A stretch of 6,374 bases of DNA from contig JAIRUO010000064.1 of assembly GCA_031254385.1 (NCBI GenBank), forward strand, positions 1-6,374. Reading direction: 5' to 3'. Made by a program: the position numbers and the translations under genes. The notes under the pieces were generated by a model. It was not told where the DNA came from and ran no database searches. It saw only the letters and a program-made list of their open reading frames with translations. Shown here in pieces: positions 4,939-6,374 of this stretch; position 1 is the first letter of the stretch; the number at the start of each line of letters is the position of its first letter. Origin of the DNA: Treponema sp. (GTDB taxonomy: Bacteria; Spirochaetota; Spirochaetia; Treponematales; Breznakiellaceae).

Positions 4939-5972
4939 TCTGATTTCTCCGGGCTTTCCGTGCCCTTGTCTTCCGTAACCAGGCGACCAAAAGCAGCAGC
5001 AAGATCAGAGAGTCCTTCATCTGAAAAAACTGAAATACCCCAGATTTTTTCCTTTGGATAAAGCTTCCTTAGTTCCTCCAAACGCCCTGCGGTTTCTTCC
5101 AGATCGAGTTTTGTTCCGATGATGATACGTTTTTTGCTAACCAGTTCTGGTGAAAAAGCCTCCAGTTCACTATATAGAACCTCAAACGCCTGCAAATAGT
5201 TTTCTTCGCTAAGATCGATCATAAACGCAAGGGCCAGAGTCCGACTTATGTGCTTTAAAAACCGTATACCAAGGCCCAGACCTTCCGAAGCGCCTTCGAT
5301 AAGCCCCGGTATATCTGCGATGATAATGTCCCTGACATCTTCGTCGTACTGCGAATTGCCAAAAGTCAGAACCCCCAAGTTGGGAATCTTTGTGGTAAAA
5401 GGATAAGGGGCGATTTTCGGCCTGGCATTGGTAAACCTGTCAAGAAGGGATGATTTTCCGGCATTGGGGAAGCCCACCAGGCCAATGTCCGCAATTATTT
5501 GGAGTTCTATTTTTAGGCGGCGTTTTTCTCCGGGCTGCCCGGGCAGGGCTTTACGGGGCGCTTGATTTACCGAAGATTTGAAGTGAATATTGCCCCAGCC
5601 GCCGTTTCCGCCCTTCAAAAAAAGAAAATCCTCTTTATCAAGGCCAAAGTCGCGGATTAATTCATCGGTATCAGCGTCTTTTATGATTGAACCTGGAGGC
5701 AAGGGGATTACGGTATCGTTGCCATTCCGGCCATAGCGGCTCCGGCCTTCGCCGTCCAGCCCGTTTTCCGCTTTAAATGATCGTTTATGCCGTAGATGGG
5801 CCAAGGTCCGTAGGTTCCGGCGCAGGCAGAAGACAATGTCGCCGCCTCTGCCGCCGTCTCCGCCAGAAGGCCCTCCCAAGGGGACATACTTTTCCCTGCG
5901 GAAGGCAACGCAGCCGTTTCCGCCGTTTCCCGAGGAAACTTCTATAAGCGCTTCGTCAGCAAACCTTTCCAC
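4935..5972 (-). CDS. obgE: Obg family GTPase
   Basis: Obg is an essential GTPase in 50S subunit assembly and the stringent response. The 345-residue protein has the glycine-rich Obg fold at 1-160 (SGNGGNGCVAFRREKYVPLGG near residue 14 onward) and a G domain: G1 GFPNAGKSS (167-175), switch I PFTTKIPNLG (191-200) and G3 DIPGLIEGAS (220-229). G4 reads GTKLD (286-290), with Thr in place of the usual Asn of NKxD, and G5 reads ISVFS (313-317) rather than SA. It has only a short charged tail and no C-terminal OCT domain. The start is GTG: an in-frame TGA lies directly before it and the next residues, ERFADEALIEV, match Obg N-termini. No good SD is seen. rpmA ends nine bases upstream, so coupling is likely. 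Confidence 0.96.
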   Translation of the reverse strand: MERFADEALIEVSSGNGGNGCVAFRREKYVPLGGPSGGDGGRGGDIVFCLRRNLRTLAHLRHKRSFKAENGLDGEGRSRYGRNGNDTVIPLPPGSIIKDADTDELIRDFGLDKEDFLFLKGGNGGWGNIHFKSSVNQAPRKALPGQPGEKRRLKIELQIIADIGLVGFPNAGKSSLLDRFTNARPKIAPYPFTTKIPNLGVLTFGNSQYDEDVRDIIIADIPGLIEGASEGLGLGIRFLKHISRTLALAFMIDLSEENYLQAFEVLYSELEAFSPELVSKKRIIIGTKLDLEETAGRLEELRKLYPKEKIWGISVFSDEGLSDLAAAFGRLVTEDKGTESPEKSE

Positions 5973-5981
5973 TCACCAGAA

Positions 5982-6239
5982 TTAGGAATTAGCTGGAATC
6001 ACAGAGGCCAGATGTCTGCCCCTGCGTCTTAAATAGGAAACAGTGCCGTCTACTTTGGCAAAAAGGGTATAATCGCCGCCGCAGCCCACATTGGTTCCCG
6101 GATGGATTTTGGTTCCCCGCTGCCGTACTAAGATGGAACCGGCCTTGACTACTCCGCCGCCGGATACTTTAATACCCAGATATTGGGGATTAGAATCTCT
6201 GCCGTTTTTCGCGCCGCTGCCGCCTCTTTTACGAGCCAT
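5982..6239 (-). CDS. rpmA: 50S ribosomal protein L27 (bL27)
   Basis: L27 is a large-subunit protein whose flexible N-terminus reaches towards the peptidyl transferase centre. The 85-residue protein begins [20 protein letters not shown], the family signature, followed by the [16 protein letters not shown] and [16 protein letters not shown] segments. The start is direct, without the N-terminal extension that Firmicutes L27 carries and that Prp removes. The ATG has a strong ribosome binding site GAGGAG (6247-6252) seven bases upstream, inside the end of the preceding prp-like frame, which overlaps by 11 bases. obgE follows nine bases downstream, the classical L27-Obg pairing. Confidence 0.98.
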   Translation of the reverse strand: MARKRGGSGAKNGRDSNPQYLGIKVSGGGVVKAGSILVRQRGTKIHPGTNVGCGGDYTLFAKVDGTVSYLRRRGRHLASVIPANS

Positions 6240-6374
6240 TATTCAACTCCTCTAAACATACTATACAAAAATCAGGGTATTCTTTACTAACCGAAAGAAG
6301 GCCCTCTTTCAAAAATGCTCCCACACCAGCCAGAAATTCCCTGTTTTCCCCTGTTACGGATAGGATTTCCAGCT
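6229..6374 (-). CDS. Prp-like ribosomal-processing cysteine protease, 3' part only
   Basis: The minus-strand frame entering from the right edge encodes 47 residues and ends with TAA at 6229-6231. The readable C-terminus includes [20 protein letters not shown] followed by YPDFCIV. The pattern of a helix with GL-x-x-x-x-x-EYPD close to the C-terminus matches the Prp/YsxB family, which lies between rplU and rpmA in many bacteria. The catalytic His and Cys lie upstream, outside the window, so activity cannot be judged. The stop codon overlaps the first codons of rpmA, indicating translational coupling. Assignment rests on a short C-terminal similarity plus gene position. Confidence 0.7.
   Translation of the reverse strand, partial: LEILSVTGENREFLAGVGAFLKEGLLSVSKEYPDFCIVCLEELNNGS

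Noticed and set aside
4369..5061. Long plus-strand frame (230 codons) opposite nadD-yqeK and obgE
   Set aside because: It is antisense to two enzymes with complete motifs, and its translation has no recognisable domain. It is a shadow of codon bias.

Overview
The window reads as a chromosomal stretch from a spirochaete, most likely a Treponema-type organism of moderate GC content. This is an inference from three things: ispE directly followed by spoVG, the prp-rpmA-obgE-nadD/yqeK-lcp-rsfS order, and the protein sequences. No species can be fixed from sequence alone. It is mostly housekeeping DNA. The less ordinary part is a 445-base intergenic region (1411-1855) between two divergent genes.

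Right part (2110-6374, all minus strand): a tightly packed operon read from the right edge. It holds the 3' end of a Prp-type ribosomal-processing protease, then rpmA (ribosomal protein L27), obgE (ribosome-associated GTPase), a fused nadD-yqeK (NAD biosynthesis plus HD-domain hydrolase), an LCP/LytR_C membrane protein, and rsfS (ribosomal silencing factor). Neighbouring reading frames overlap or nearly touch: an 11-base overlap, a 9-base gap, two ATGA junctions and a 23-base overlap. This suggests translational coupling. The theme is ribosome assembly and dormancy linked to NAD and nucleotide metabolism and to the envelope. The operon promoter lies outside the window.

Middle (1411-2131): a plus-strand gene for a very acidic protein of about 91 residues without Lys, Arg, His, Cys or Trp. 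It has a good sigma-70-type promoter and its 3' end overlaps the end of rsfS in convergent orientation. Upstream lies a 154-bp palindromic, MITE-like element with 30-bp terminal inverted repeats and a folded core. Next to it, abutting the ispE start codon, are six tandem copies of a degenerate heptamer and a small hairpin.

Left part (1-1410, minus strand): ispE (isoprenoid precursor kinase), spoVG (nucleic-acid-binding regulator), and the first 30 nt of a tRNA, probably tRNA-Gln, cut by the window edge and preceded by an imperfect palindrome.

The best candidates for something undescribed are the palindromic element, whose arm mismatches become G-U pairs only in the minus-strand RNA, the heptamer array in the ispE leader, and the acidic protein. 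Nothing here resembles a defence system, a CRISPR array or a full transposon.
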